The notes: generated from the letters alone by a model not told the origin. Shown: positions 1-6,526, counted from the stretch's first letter. The stretch is 6,776 nt of DNA from Deltaproteobacteria bacterium (GCA_003695205.1 RFIO01000368.1:1-6776); one strand, 5' to 3'. Numbers and translations: made by a program.

Positions 1-61
1 ACTCGAACCCGCGACCTCCGGCGTGACAGGCCGGCGTTGTAACCGACTCTACTACAGCCCC
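1..61 (-). tRNA. tRNA-Asp(GUC), 3' part cut by the window edge
   Basis: Read on the minus strand, the gene begins at 61 with acceptor arm GGGGCTG and T8-A9. The D arm has the AGTCGGTTA loop. The anticodon stem CCGGC/GCCGG encloses loop CTGTCAC, giving anticodon GTC (bases 25-27). A 5-base variable loop and T-stem GCGGG with loop TTCGAGT follow. The last bases of the T arm, the 3' acceptor strand and the CCA lie beyond position 1. The D stem (GTAG with CAAC) has an A-A opposition at 12-23. Starting the acceptor two bases earlier, with GCG, would push the D arm out of register. The gene lies 16 bases after a long inverted repeat downstream of hupB. I see no convincing promoter of its own, so it may depend on hupB read-through. 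Confidence 0.93.
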
Positions 62-77
62 GCAAAGGTCAGACACA

Positions 78-140
78 GAAATAGGAAACAGAAAATAGAG
101 ATAAAGCAACAAATCCGGACTATTTTCTGTTTCCTATTTC
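78..140. repeat. Perfect 21-bp inverted repeat with 21-base loop
   Basis: The arm at 78-98 is the exact reverse complement of the arm at 120-140, with 21 bases (99-119) between. The arms are AT-rich with strong purine/pyrimidine asymmetry. They are built from related 7-base units: on the plus strand the left arm reads AAATAGG, AAACAGA, AAATAG, and the right arm mirrors these as CTATTTT, CTGTTTC, CTATTT. Transcribed RNA on either strand could form a long hairpin. It stands between the hupB hairpin and tRNA-Asp. It is not followed by a clean T run on the minus strand, only by TGTGTCTGACC. It could be an intergenic repeat-family member, an RNA-processing or read-through control site, or part of a bipartite terminator. 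The function is unknown. Confidence 0.85.
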
Positions 141-170
141 GGTCCGGCCGCCGGTTTTGGCGGCCGGACC
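141..170 (-). terminator. GC-rich hairpin after hupB, possible terminator
   Basis: GGTCCGGCCGCC at 141-152 pairs exactly with GGCGGCCGGACC at 159-170, giving a 12-bp GC-rich stem with a 6-base loop. It starts 22 bases after the hupB stop codon, the usual place for an intrinsic terminator. The usual U tract is missing: on the minus strand the stem is followed by GAAATAGG. It may therefore be a weak terminator, a 3'-end stabiliser, or work together with the adjoining 21-bp inverted repeat. A short near-palindrome, ACAAAC-G-GTTTGT (176-188), lies between it and the stop codon. Confidence 0.55.
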
Positions 171-192
171 CAGAAACAAACGGTTTGTCAGA

Positions 193-465
193 TCAGTTGA
201 CGGCGTCTTTCAGGGCCTTGCCGGCCTTGAATTTGGGCGTCTTGGCGGCAGGAATGTTGATCTGCTCGCCAGTCTGAGGGTTCTTGCCGGTACGGGCAGC
301 GCGCTCGCCAACGCTGAAAGTGCCGAAACCAACCAGGGCAACCTTGTCACCAGCCTTGAGGGCGTCGGTAACAACGGTGGTAAAGGCCGCCAGAGCCTTC
401 TCGGCGTCAGCTTTGCTCAACCCTGCCTTTTCTGCCATCGCATTCACAAGATCCGCCTTGGTCAC
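193..465 (-). CDS. hupB: DNA-binding protein HU
   Basis: This 90-residue protein has the normal length of an HU subunit. HU is a small dimeric nucleoid protein that bends and compacts DNA with little sequence preference. The N-terminal helical dimerisation part is MTKADLVNAMAEKAGLSKAD. It is followed by the conserved GFGTF turn (46-50) and the positively charged beta-arm at about 52-76, with GKNPQTGE at 60-67; P63 is the conserved arm-tip proline that intercalates into DNA. The C terminus, KTPKFKAGKALKDAVN, is typical. The start codon is GTG (463-465), preceded by GGAGGT at 471-476 with 5-base spacing. It follows lon, as in E. coli, but has its own promoter (517-546) and is probably transcribed separately. 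In E. coli unpaired HU is a Lon substrate, which gives the neighbourhood some functional sense. HU rather than the related IHF is the better match; the B symbol rests on position next to lon. Confidence 0.96.
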   Translation of the reverse strand: MTKADLVNAMAEKAGLSKADAEKALAAFTTVVTDALKAGDKVALVGFGTFSVGERAARTGKNPQTGEQINIPAAKTPKFKAGKALKDAVN

Positions 466-489
466 AACAAACCTCCAGTAATTAAGATG

Positions 490-522
490 TATAAAGCCCT
501 GCTGAAAACGGCTTTCTTTATA
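490..522. repeat. Dyad spanning the hupB -10 element
   Basis: TATAAAG at 490-496 is the reverse complement of CTTTATA at 516-522, with 19 bases between. The right half contains the -10 box of the hupB promoter and the left half lies in the predicted leader. Inside it a second pair, AAAGCC (493-498) and GGCTTT (510-515), offers an alternative pairing. It could be an operator for a dimeric regulator, or chance in an AT-rich stretch. The symmetry is seen directly; any role is a guess. Confidence 0.4.
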
Positions 523-546
523 TCAGACGCTTTTTTTTCAAGTCAA
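517..546 (-). promoter_or_regulatory. Sigma70-type promoter of hupB
   Basis: On the minus strand TTGACT (541-546) matches the -35 consensus at five of six positions. TATAAA (517-522) matches the -10 consensus at five of six. The spacer is 18 bases and contains an A run. Upstream of the -35 is an AT-rich stretch (ATTAAATT) that could act as an UP element. Initiation would fall near 510, giving a leader of about 45 bases before the GTG start of hupB. Confidence 0.75.
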
Positions 547-559
547 GCAATTTAATCGC

Positions 560-587
560 CGCAAACCGCCTTTTTTCGCGGTCTGCG
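560..587 (-). terminator. Hairpin between lon and hupB, possible lon terminator
   Basis: In minus-strand RNA the arm from 578-587 pairs with the arm from 560-569 over 10 bp, with one G-U pair, around an 8-base A-rich loop. It lies 37 bases after the lon stop and just upstream of the hupB promoter. It is followed by GCGATTAAATT rather than a T run, so intrinsic termination is uncertain. It is the most stable structure I see between the two genes. Confidence 0.4.
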
Positions 588-605
588 TCAATCTGCCACA
601 ACCGC

Positions 606-623
606 TGGTCAAAGCCTTGACCA
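606..623 (-). other. Short hairpin just after the lon stop codon
   Basis: On the minus strand TGGTCAA-GGCT-TTGACCA is a perfect 7-bp inverted repeat with a 4-base loop, beginning one base after the lon TGA. It has no following T run. It could protect the mRNA 3' end or help termination together with the hairpin at 560-587. Confidence 0.4.
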
Positions 624-624
624 A

Positions 625-3042
625 TCAGTGGCGAACCGGCTCGGAAGCCTTTTCACCATAGACTCCGCCAGACTCTTCGGCTCCCGCAATGTCGACCGGC
701 AACAAGGCCTCGGCCAGCACCTGGTCCATGTGCTCCACGGCGAGAATTTCCAGATCACGGCGTACCTGTTGCGGCACGTCATCCAGGTCTTTTTCGTTTT
801 CCTTCGGAATCAGGACACGCCGGATTCCTCCCCGGCGCGCCGCCAGCAGTTTTTCCTTCAAACCTCCGATGGCGAGAACGCGACCCTGCAGGGTGATCTC
901 ACCTGTCATTGCCAGGTCGGGAGCAACGGGCCGACCGGTCAGTATCGACGCCAGCGCAGTAGCCATGGTTATGCCGGCCGAGGGACCGTCCTTGGGAATG
1001 GCCCCCTCGGGGACATGGATATGCAGATCGAGCTTGTGGTAGAAATCCTCGTCCAGGCCGAGCTGGTCCCACCGGGACCGGACATAGCTGAGCGCAGCCT
1101 GCGCGGATTCGCGCATCACTTCTCCCAGTTTGCCGGTCACGGTCAGCTTGCCCTGGCCGGGAAGAACCACCACCTCGACATTGAGCAATTCACCGCCGAA
1201 CTCGGTCCAGGCCAGACCGGTCACCAGGCCGGCACGGGCTTCCTCCTCCCGCCGGCCGTAGTTGTAGCGCGGCACCCCGAGGTATTTGCGCACCTGAGCC
1301 GGCGAAACCTGAAAAACCTTCTTCTTGTCGGTTGCCTTGACCAGCTCGCGGGCGATCTTGCGGCAGATGTTGGCAATCTCCCGTTCGAGATTCCGGACCC
1401 CCGCTTCTCGCGTGTAGCGCCGAACGACCTCGTAGATCGCCTTGTCGGAGAAACTGACCTGCTCATTCGACAGACCGTGCGCCTCGAGCTGCTTGGGAAT
1501 CAGGTAGCGGTGGGCGATATGAAGTTTCTCCTCTTCGGTGTAGCCCTCGATCCGGATGATCTCCATGCGGTCCTGCAAAGGCCGCGGGATGGTGTGCAGG
1601 GTATTGGCGGTAGTCACGAACATGACGTTGGACAGGTCGTAATCGACGTCCAGAAAATGATCGCCGAAAGAGGCGTTCTGCTCGGGATCCAGAACCTCGA
1701 GCAGGGCCGAAGAAGGATCGCCGCGGAAATCGGTGCTCATCTTGTCGATCTCGTCGAGCAAAAAGACCGGGTTTTTCACCTGGGCCTTGCGCAGCCCCTG
1801 GATGATCTTGCCGGGCATGGCTCCGATATAGGTTCGGCGGTGACCGCGAATCTCCGCCTCATCCCGCACGCCGCCAAGGGACACCCGGACGAACTTGCGC
1901 TTCATCGCCCGGGCGATGGAGCGGCCCAGACTGGTCTTGCCGACCCCGGGAGGGCCGACGAGGCAGAGGATCGGCCCCTTTATCTTGCGGGCAAGGGCCT
2001 GAACGGCCAGATACTCCAGGATCCGTTCCTTCACCTTCTGCAGGCCGTAGTGATCGGCCTCGAGAACCTGTTCGGCCCGCTCGATGTCGATCCGGTCGCG
2101 AGTCCCCTTCTTCCAGGGGAGTGCCAGCAGCCAGTCGAGATAGTTGCGCACCACCGTCGCCTCGGCCGACATCGGCGACATCATCTTGAGCTTGCGCAGT
2201 TCGCCCAGGGCCTTTTCGGTGGCCTCCTTCGACATGCGCTTCTTCTCGATCTTCTCCTCAAGCTCGCGCAGTTCCTGCTTGAATTCGTCCTTCTCGCCGA
2301 GCTCCTTCTGGATGGCGCGCATCTGCTCGTTGAGATAATACTCCTTCTGGCTTCGCTCCATCTGGTTCTTGACCCGGGTGCGAATCTTCTTTTCGATCTG
2401 AAGGATTTCCACCTCGCGCTCGATCAGCGCCAGCAACCGCTCGAGACGGTCGACCGGATCGAAAGTGGCCAGCACGTCCTGCTTCTCAGCCAGGCGAACA
2501 TTCAGCTGGGCGATGATGGTATCGGCCAGCCGGCCGGCCTGGTCGATGCCACGCACCGAGGCAACCACCTCGGACGGAACCTTCTTGCTCAGGTTGACGT
2601 AGTTTTCGAACGCCTCGGTGACGCTTCGGATCAGCGCCTGGGTTTCGGCACTGTCGATCTCCGGCTCGTCAATACGGTCAATGGCAACGAAGTGGCATTC
2701 ATCGCGCTCAACCAGCCCGGTGATCCGGCCGCGGCCCTTGCCCTCGACCAGCACCTTGACGGTCCCGTCTGGCAGCTTGAGCATCTGAATGATGGTGCCG
2801 ACCGTACCGATCTCGTAGATGTCGTCCCGTTCGGGATCGTCGTTCTTGGGATCCTTCTGGGTCGCCAGAAAGATGGTCTTCCCCTGCTCCATGGCTGCCT
2901 CAAGGGCATTGATGGAACGGGGACGGCCGACAAACAGCGGCGACACCATGTGGGGGAAGATGACGATGTCGCGCAGCGGCAACAAGGGAAGCAGGTCCCC
3001 GAAAAAATCTCCGGGGACCCGTGGATCAGCATATTCAGTCAT
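625..3042 (-). CDS. lon: ATP-dependent protease Lon (LonA)
   Basis: The 805-residue protein has the usual LonA length. Lon is a cytosolic homohexameric AAA+ serine protease that degrades misfolded and selected regulatory proteins. Domains in order: an N-terminal substrate-binding domain (about 15-210, starting with LLPLRDIVIFPHMVSPLFVGR); a coiled-coil linker rich in K and E (about 210-290); an AAA+ module with Walker A GPPGVGKT (363-370), Walker B VFLLDEID (426-433), RPLQDRMEII (487-496) and sensor-2 region REAGVRNLER (545-554); and a C-terminal protease domain. The catalytic Ser-Lys dyad is S688 in KDGPSAG and K731 in GGLKEKLLAA, with the 43-residue spacing of E. coli Lon. The final 25 residues form a non-conserved polar tail. 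The start is ATG; AGGT lies 5 bases upstream and GGAGG 13 bases upstream, so the ribosome site is imperfect. It begins 38 bases after clpX with no visible promoter between, so it is likely co-transcribed. Confidence 0.98.
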   Translation of the reverse strand: MTEYADPRVPGDFFGDLLPLLPLRDIVIFPHMVSPLFVGRPRSINALEAAMEQGKTIFLATQKDPKNDDPERDDIYEIGTVGTIIQMLKLPDGTVKVLVEGKGRGRITGLVERDECHFVAIDRIDEPEIDSAETQALIRSVTEAFENYVNLSKKVPSEVVASVRGIDQAGRLADTIIAQLNVRLAEKQDVLATFDPVDRLERLLALIEREVEILQIEKKIRTRVKNQMERSQKEYYLNEQMRAIQKELGEKDEFKQELRELEEKIEKKRMSKEATEKALGELRKLKMMSPMSAEATVVRNYLDWLLALPWKKGTRDRIDIERAEQVLEADHYGLQKVKERILEYLAVQALARKIKGPILCLVGPPGVGKTSLGRSIARAMKRKFVRVSLGGVRDEAEIRGHRRTYIGAMPGKIIQGLRKAQVKNPVFLLDEIDKMSTDFRGDPSSALLEVLDPEQNASFGDHFLDVDYDLSNVMFVTTANTLHTIPRPLQDRMEIIRIEGYTEEEKLHIAHRYLIPKQLEAHGLSNEQVSFSDKAIYEVVRRYTREAGVRNLEREIANICRKIARELVKATDKKKVFQVSPAQVRKYLGVPRYNYGRREEEARAGLVTGLAWTEFGGELLNVEVVVLPGQGKLTVTGKLGEVMRESAQAALSYVRSRWDQLGLDEDFYHKLDLHIHVPEGAIPKDGPSAGITMATALASILTGRPVAPDLAMTGEITLQGRVLAIGGLKEKLLAARRGGIRRVLIPKENEKDLDDVPQQVRRDLEILAVEHMDQVLAEALLPVDIAGAEESGGVYGEKASEPVRH

Positions 3043-3080
3043 GATCTACCTGTCGCCTCCAACGACGAAACGCGGGCGCC

Positions 3081-4331
3081 TCAGGCCGATTCAGCGCAGT
3101 CGTAAAGGACAATGGGGCGTGATTTCTGGGTGATCGTGTCCTCGTTGATGACCACTTCCTTGACACGATCCTGGGAGGGGATGTCGTACATGACATCGAG
3201 CATGGCATTTTCAAGGATGGAACGCAGCCCCCTCGCCCCGGTCTTGCGAGCCAGAGTCTCACGGGCAATCGCCTCCAGCGCACCATCGGTGAACTTGAGG
3301 GTGACATCCTCCATTTCGAACAGCTTCTGGTACTGCTTGATCAGCGCGTTCTTCGGCTCCTTGAGAATCTCGATCAGGGCATCCTGATCCAGCTCCTCCA
3401 GGGTCGCGACCACGGGCAGACGCCCGACGAACTCCGGAATCAGGCCGAACTTGAGCAGATCCACGGGTTCGGTCATGGCCAGAACCTCACCGAGCGAGCG
3501 ATCTTCCCGGGACCGGACTTCGGCCCCAAACCCCAGGGTCTTGCCGCCGATTCTCCGGGCGATGATCTCCTCGATGCCGGCAAAGGCGCCACCGCAAATG
3601 AACAGGATATTGGTCGTGTCGACCTTGAGAAATTCCTGCTGCGGATGCTTGCGTCCCCCCTTGGGCGGTACGCTGGCCGTCGTCCCCTCGATGATCTTCA
3701 GCAGGGCCTGCTGCACCCCCTCGCCGGAAACATCGCGGGTGATGGACGGCGAGTCGGACTTGCGGGCGATCTTGTCGACTTCGTCGATGTAGATGATCCC
3801 CTTCTGGGCCCGTTCGAGGTCATAATCGGCCGCCTGCAGCAGATTGAGAATGATATTCTCAACATCTTCGCCCACGTAACCGGCCTCGGTCAGGTTGGTG
3901 GCGTCGGCTATGGCGAAGGGAACGTTGAGAACCCGTGCCAGGGTCTGGGCCAGCAGAGTCTTGCCGCTGCCCGTCGGCCCGAGCAGCAGGATGTTGCTCT
4001 TCTGGATTTCGACATCGTCCTTCTTGCCACCGTGCGCCACCCGCTTGTAGTGGTTGTACACGGCAACGGACAGGATCTTCTTGGCACGTTCCTGGCCGAT
4101 GACATAATCATCGAGGATGTCCTTGATCTCCGCCGGGCGTGGCAGGTTCTCAAGGGCATCGAGGGACTCTTCCTCGAGCTTGGTCTCCTCGGCAATAATG
4201 TCGCGACACAGTTCGATGCACTCGTCGCAGATATAGACGGCGGGGCCGGCTATCAGTTTTTTAACCTCGTCCTGCGACTTGCCGCAGAACGAACAGCTCA
4301 GGTCACTCGACCGGTCGTCTCGTTGGCTCAC
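3081..4331 (-). CDS. clpX: ATP-dependent Clp protease ATP-binding subunit ClpX
   Basis: This 416-residue protein is the AAA+ unfoldase that recognises substrates, unfolds them and threads them into ClpP. The N-terminal zinc-binding domain has cysteines C13, C16, C35 and C38. The AAA+ module has Walker A GPTGSGKT (118-125), pore loop GYVGED (151-156), Walker B IIYIDEVDK (179-187), RKH pore-2 residues (227-229), arginine finger R304 in PEFVGRLP and sensor-2 GARGLR (365-370). The ClpP-docking loop reads LGF (266-268) where E. coli has IGF, a conservative change. The start codon is GTG (4329-4331), with GGGAGG at 4339-4344 and 7-base spacing. It is 22 bases after clpP and 38 before lon, without visible promoters or terminators, so it is almost certainly part of the same operon. 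Confidence 0.98.
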   Translation of the reverse strand: MSQRDDRSSDLSCSFCGKSQDEVKKLIAGPAVYICDECIELCRDIIAEETKLEEESLDALENLPRPAEIKDILDDYVIGQERAKKILSVAVYNHYKRVAHGGKKDDVEIQKSNILLLGPTGSGKTLLAQTLARVLNVPFAIADATNLTEAGYVGEDVENIILNLLQAADYDLERAQKGIIYIDEVDKIARKSDSPSITRDVSGEGVQQALLKIIEGTTASVPPKGGRKHPQQEFLKVDTTNILFICGGAFAGIEEIIARRIGGKTLGFGAEVRSREDRSLGEVLAMTEPVDLLKFGLIPEFVGRLPVVATLEELDQDALIEILKEPKNALIKQYQKLFEMEDVTLKFTDGALEAIARETLARKTGARGLRSILENAMLDVMYDIPSQDRVKEVVINEDTITQKSRPIVLYDCAESA

Positions 4332-4353
4332 GAATCACCCTCCCGGATGGGCT

Positions 4354-4938
4354 TTATCCCTTCCTGGTAACCATATCGTCGAGAATACCATACTCTTTAG
4401 CCGCCTGCCCACTCATGAAGAAATCGCGCTCGGTATCCGACGCGATCCGTTCGATATCCTGGCCGGTATGGCTGGCGAGAATGGCGTTGAGCTGCTCGCG
4501 CATCTTGAGGATTTCCTCGGCGTGAATCTTGATATCCGAGGCCTGGCCCTGGAAGCCGCCGAGAGGCTGGTGAATCATGATCCGGGCGTTGGGCAGGGCA
4601 AAGCGCTTGCCCTTCTCGCCGGCGGCCAGCAGCACCGCCCCCATGCTGGCTGCCTGACCGACACAGATGGTCGACACAGGCGCCTTGACGTACTGCATGG
4701 TGTCGTAGATGGCCAACCCTGCGGTGACGATCCCCCCCGGCGAATTGATGTAGAGGAAGATATCCTTGTCCGGGTCCTCAGACTCCAGAAAGAGGAGCTG
4801 AGCGATCACCAGGTTGGCAACATGGTCGTCGATCGGGCCGCCGAGGAAGATAATGCGATCCTTGAGCAGGCGCGAATAGATATCGAAGGCGCGCTCGCCG
4901 CGGCCGGTCTGTTCGACCACCATCGGAATCAGGGTCAT
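4354..4938 (-). CDS. clpP: ATP-dependent Clp protease proteolytic subunit ClpP
   Basis: ClpP is the tetradecameric serine protease chamber fed by ClpX. With the start chosen here it has 194 residues. The catalytic triad is S98 (GQAASMGAVLL), H123 (MIHQPLGG) and D172 (DTERDFF), spaced as in E. coli ClpP. The N terminus LIPMVVEQTGRGERAFDIYS carries the conserved axial-loop region, and INSPGG (residues 65-70) is the conserved strand motif. The open frame extends to a TTG at 4944, but the GGAGG at 4946-4950 is only one base from it and 7 bases from the ATG at 4936-4938, so the ATG is preferred. That GGAGG lies inside the last codons of tig, and only 2 bases separate the tig stop from this ATG, which points to coupled translation. 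The stop is TAA. Confidence 0.97.
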   Translation of the reverse strand: MTLIPMVVEQTGRGERAFDIYSRLLKDRIIFLGGPIDDHVANLVIAQLLFLESEDPDKDIFLYINSPGGIVTAGLAIYDTMQYVKAPVSTICVGQAASMGAVLLAAGEKGKRFALPNARIMIHQPLGGFQGQASDIKIHAEEILKMREQLNAILASHTGQDIERIASDTERDFFMSGQAAKEYGILDDMVTRKG

Positions 4939-4940
4939 GT

Positions 4941-6278
4941 TCAAGCCTCCGCCTGTTCGTTTTCGGCCTTGGCCTTCTCGGCCTCCAGCTCTTCCTTGCT
5001 CACTTCGACAATCTTGGCATTGTCAATCAGAAATGCAAGGGTCTTCTCCTCGACGATCTGATCCTTGAGCCCGGCCCTGGCCTCATCACCTGAATAATAG
5101 TTTTTCACCGCGTCGAGCGGGGCGTTGGCCATCTTGGCGATCTCTTCGAGCTTGCCGTCGATCTCGTCGTCGGCGACCTCGATCCGCTCCTGGCGGGCGA
5201 TCGCTTCAAGCAGCAGGCTGCCCTGCACCTGCTTGACCGCTGTCTGCCGGTACATGGACGCGAAAACCTCCTCGTTCATGCCGAGCATTTCCAGGCTCAT
5301 GCCCTGCTGCTGCATACGGTTGCGGACATTCTGCAGCATGTACTCGAGCTGCTTGTCGACCATGGCCTCAGGCACCTCGATGGGGTTCTTTTCGACCAGG
5401 GCATCGACCAGCCGTTCACGCAGATCGCCGTCAATGCGATTCTGCTCCTGCTGACGGAAGTTCTCTTCCATCTGCTGCTTCAGGTCGTCGAGGCTTTCGG
5501 CCCCGAAGCCTTTGGCGAAGTCATCATCCAGTTCAGGGACGACCTTCTCCTTGATTTCGTGCAGAACAACCTTGAAGACGGCCTTTTTGCCGGCCAGGTC
5601 CTTGTTGCCGTATTCCTCGGGGAAGGTGACCTCGATCTCCTTCTCCTCTTCCCGTTTCATGCCGACAACCTGTTCTTCGAAACCGGGAATGAAGGAACCG
5701 GACCCAAGCTCCAGCTCATGCCCCTCGGCACTGCCGCCCTGGAAGGCCTCGCCATCGACATAACCGGTAAAATCGATGGTAACCAGGTCGCCTTCCCGCG
5801 CCTTTTTGCGCTTGGACACCTTCTGTTCGACCCGCATCTGGCGCATTTCCTCGAGCCGATGCTCGATGACCTGGGGATCGAAATCGAAAATCTCCTTTTT
5901 GGCCTCGAGGCCGGTGTAGTCCTTCGCCTCGACTTCAGGCTTGACCTCGACCTCGGCCACGTAGGTAAACGCTTCGCCGCGGTTGATATCGCCGCTTTCG
6001 GTAATATGCGGCTGACCGACCACCGGAACCTCGTTGTCATTCAGGGCCTGGAAATAGGTGTCGTTGATCAGCCGGGTAAAGACCTTCTCTTCCATCTGCG
6101 GGCGAAAGTACTGCTCAAGCAGCTTGCGGGGAACCTTTCCCTTGCGGAACCCCTTGAGTTTGGCAGTTTTGGCAATCTCGGCATAGGCGCCGTCGATGGC
6201 CTGCTCGACCTGACCGGCTTCGACCTCGAAGGAGAGCCGCCGCCGGATGCTGCTGATTTCCTCGACCTTGACGTTCAT
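4941..6278 (-). CDS. tig: Trigger factor, ribosome-associated chaperone and peptidyl-prolyl isomerase
   Basis: This 445-residue protein has close to the usual trigger factor length. Trigger factor docks at the ribosome exit tunnel and shields emerging chains. The N-terminal ribosome-binding domain (about 1-115) carries the signature GFRKGKVP at 43-50. A FKBP-type isomerase domain (about 155-245) includes GDLVTIDFTGYVDGEAFQGG and GSFIPGFEEQVVGMK. The C-terminal helical chaperone domain (about 250-430) ends in an acidic, alanine-rich tail. The open frame runs 36 codons further upstream to 6386, but that part translates the 3' end of tRNA-Leu. The ATG at 6276-6278 has GAGGTG at 6287-6292 with 8-base spacing and gives the standard N terminus MNVKVEEISS. 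It is first of the tig-clpP-clpX-lon series. No separate promoter is evident in the 78 bases after tRNA-Leu. Confidence 0.98.
   Translation of the reverse strand: MNVKVEEISSIRRRLSFEVEAGQVEQAIDGAYAEIAKTAKLKGFRKGKVPRKLLEQYFRPQMEEKVFTRLINDTYFQALNDNEVPVVGQPHITESGDINRGEAFTYVAEVEVKPEVEAKDYTGLEAKKEIFDFDPQVIEHRLEEMRQMRVEQKVSKRKKAREGDLVTIDFTGYVDGEAFQGGSAEGHELELGSGSFIPGFEEQVVGMKREEEKEIEVTFPEEYGNKDLAGKKAVFKVVLHEIKEKVVPELDDDFAKGFGAESLDDLKQQMEENFRQQEQNRIDGDLRERLVDALVEKNPIEVPEAMVDKQLEYMLQNVRNRMQQQGMSLEMLGMNEEVFASMYRQTAVKQVQGSLLLEAIARQERIEVADDEIDGKLEEIAKMANAPLDAVKNYYSGDEARAGLKDQIVEEKTLAFLIDNAKIVEVSKEELEAEKAKAENEQAEA
4946..4950 (-). promoter_or_regulatory. clpP ribosome binding site inside the tig 3' end
   Basis: GGAGG on the minus strand, within the last codons of tig, lies 7 bases from the ATG at 4936-4938. 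It rules out the TTG at 4944, which would be one base away. The overlap with tig suggests ribosomes ending on tig restart on clpP. Confidence 0.8.
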
Positions 6279-6286
6279 GGATCTGT

Positions 6287-6292
6287 CACCTC
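6287..6292 (-). promoter_or_regulatory. tig ribosome binding site
   Basis: GAGGTG on the minus strand, 8 bases before the ATG at 6276-6278. It fixes the tig start and excludes the longer reading frame that would run into tRNA-Leu. Confidence 0.75.
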
Positions 6293-6312
6293 GACAAATG
6301 GGGTTCGGGTTT

Positions 6313-6322
6313 GTGCCGGCAC
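6313..6322. repeat. 10-base perfect palindrome between tRNA-Leu and tig
   Basis: GTGCCGGCAC is fully self-complementary with no loop. It could be a binding site for a dimeric protein, or chance in GC-rich DNA. It is not a terminator: there is no loop or T run. Otherwise the 78-base spacer shows only the tig ribosome site. Confidence 0.3.
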
Positions 6323-6356
6323 GGTGTTCAGGCGGTTCAGACCGCGCGCCCGGCCC

Positions 6357-6441
6357 TGGTGCGAGAGGGGGGACTCGAACCCCCACGGCACGGGCCGCTG
6401 GATCCTAAATCCAGTGCGTCTACCAGTTCCGCCACTCTCGC
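6357..6441 (-). tRNA. tRNA-Leu(UAG)
   Basis: Complete class II tRNA of 85 bases including the encoded CCA. Acceptor GCGAGAG (5' end at 6441) pairs with CTCTCGC (6361-6367), followed by discriminator A and CCA. The anticodon stem CTGGA/TCCAG encloses TTTAGGA with anticodon TAG (6405-6407). The long variable arm forms CGGC/GCCG around CCGT, as expected for leucine. The T arm is GGGGG-TTCGAGT-CCCCC. It stands 78 bases before the tig start and 125 bases after tRNA-His. Confidence 0.97.
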
Positions 6442-6451
6442 AGAAATCCGG

Positions 6452-6472
6452 GAAGAACCGACTGAAGAACCG
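6452..6472. repeat. 9-base direct repeat upstream of tRNA-Leu
   Basis: GAAGAACCG occurs at 6452-6460 and again at 6464-6472 with 3 bases between, giving a 12-base period. It lies in the tRNA-His to tRNA-Leu spacer, 11 bases before the 5' end of tRNA-Leu. The role is unknown; it may be a short duplication. Confidence 0.4.
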
Positions 6473-6509
6473 TCCACAAATACGAAAAGCCCACCCTCGC
6501 CGTTTGCCC

Positions 6510-6526
6510 CGCGACAACACGTCGCG
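6510..6526 (-). other. Small hairpin in the tRNA-His to tRNA-Leu spacer
   Basis: CGCGAC (6510-6515) and GTCGCG (6521-6526) form a 6-bp GC-rich stem with a 5-base loop. On the minus strand it is followed by GGGCAAACGG, with no T run, so it is unlikely to be an intrinsic terminator. It may be a processing structure in the tRNA precursor. Confidence 0.35.

Noticed and set aside
78..140. Insertion sequence or transposon ends
   Set aside because: The inverted arms are only 21 bases apart with no transposase and no target duplication seen, so an inactive mobile element cannot be supported.
157..555. 132-codon plus-strand frame over hupB and its promoter
   Set aside because: It is antisense to an unmistakable HU gene, has no recognisable motif and includes both intergenic regions.
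628..3105. 825-codon plus-strand frame opposite lon
   Set aside because: It is codon-register antisense to an intact lon, with a composition full of L, H, G and D and no recognisable motif. It is explained by the rarity of TTA, CTA and TCA codons in lon.
3645..4370. 241-codon plus-strand frame opposite clpX, and a 260-codon frame (4279-5061) opposite clpP
   Set aside because: Both are antisense shadows in codon register with intact, well-conserved genes.
6313..6322. Terminator between tRNA-Leu and tig
   Set aside because: The palindrome has no loop and no following T run, so it does not fit an intrinsic terminator.
6279..6386. 36-codon N-terminal extension of tig
   Set aside because: It translates the 3' end of tRNA-Leu, and the internal ATG has a good ribosome site and gives the standard trigger factor N terminus.
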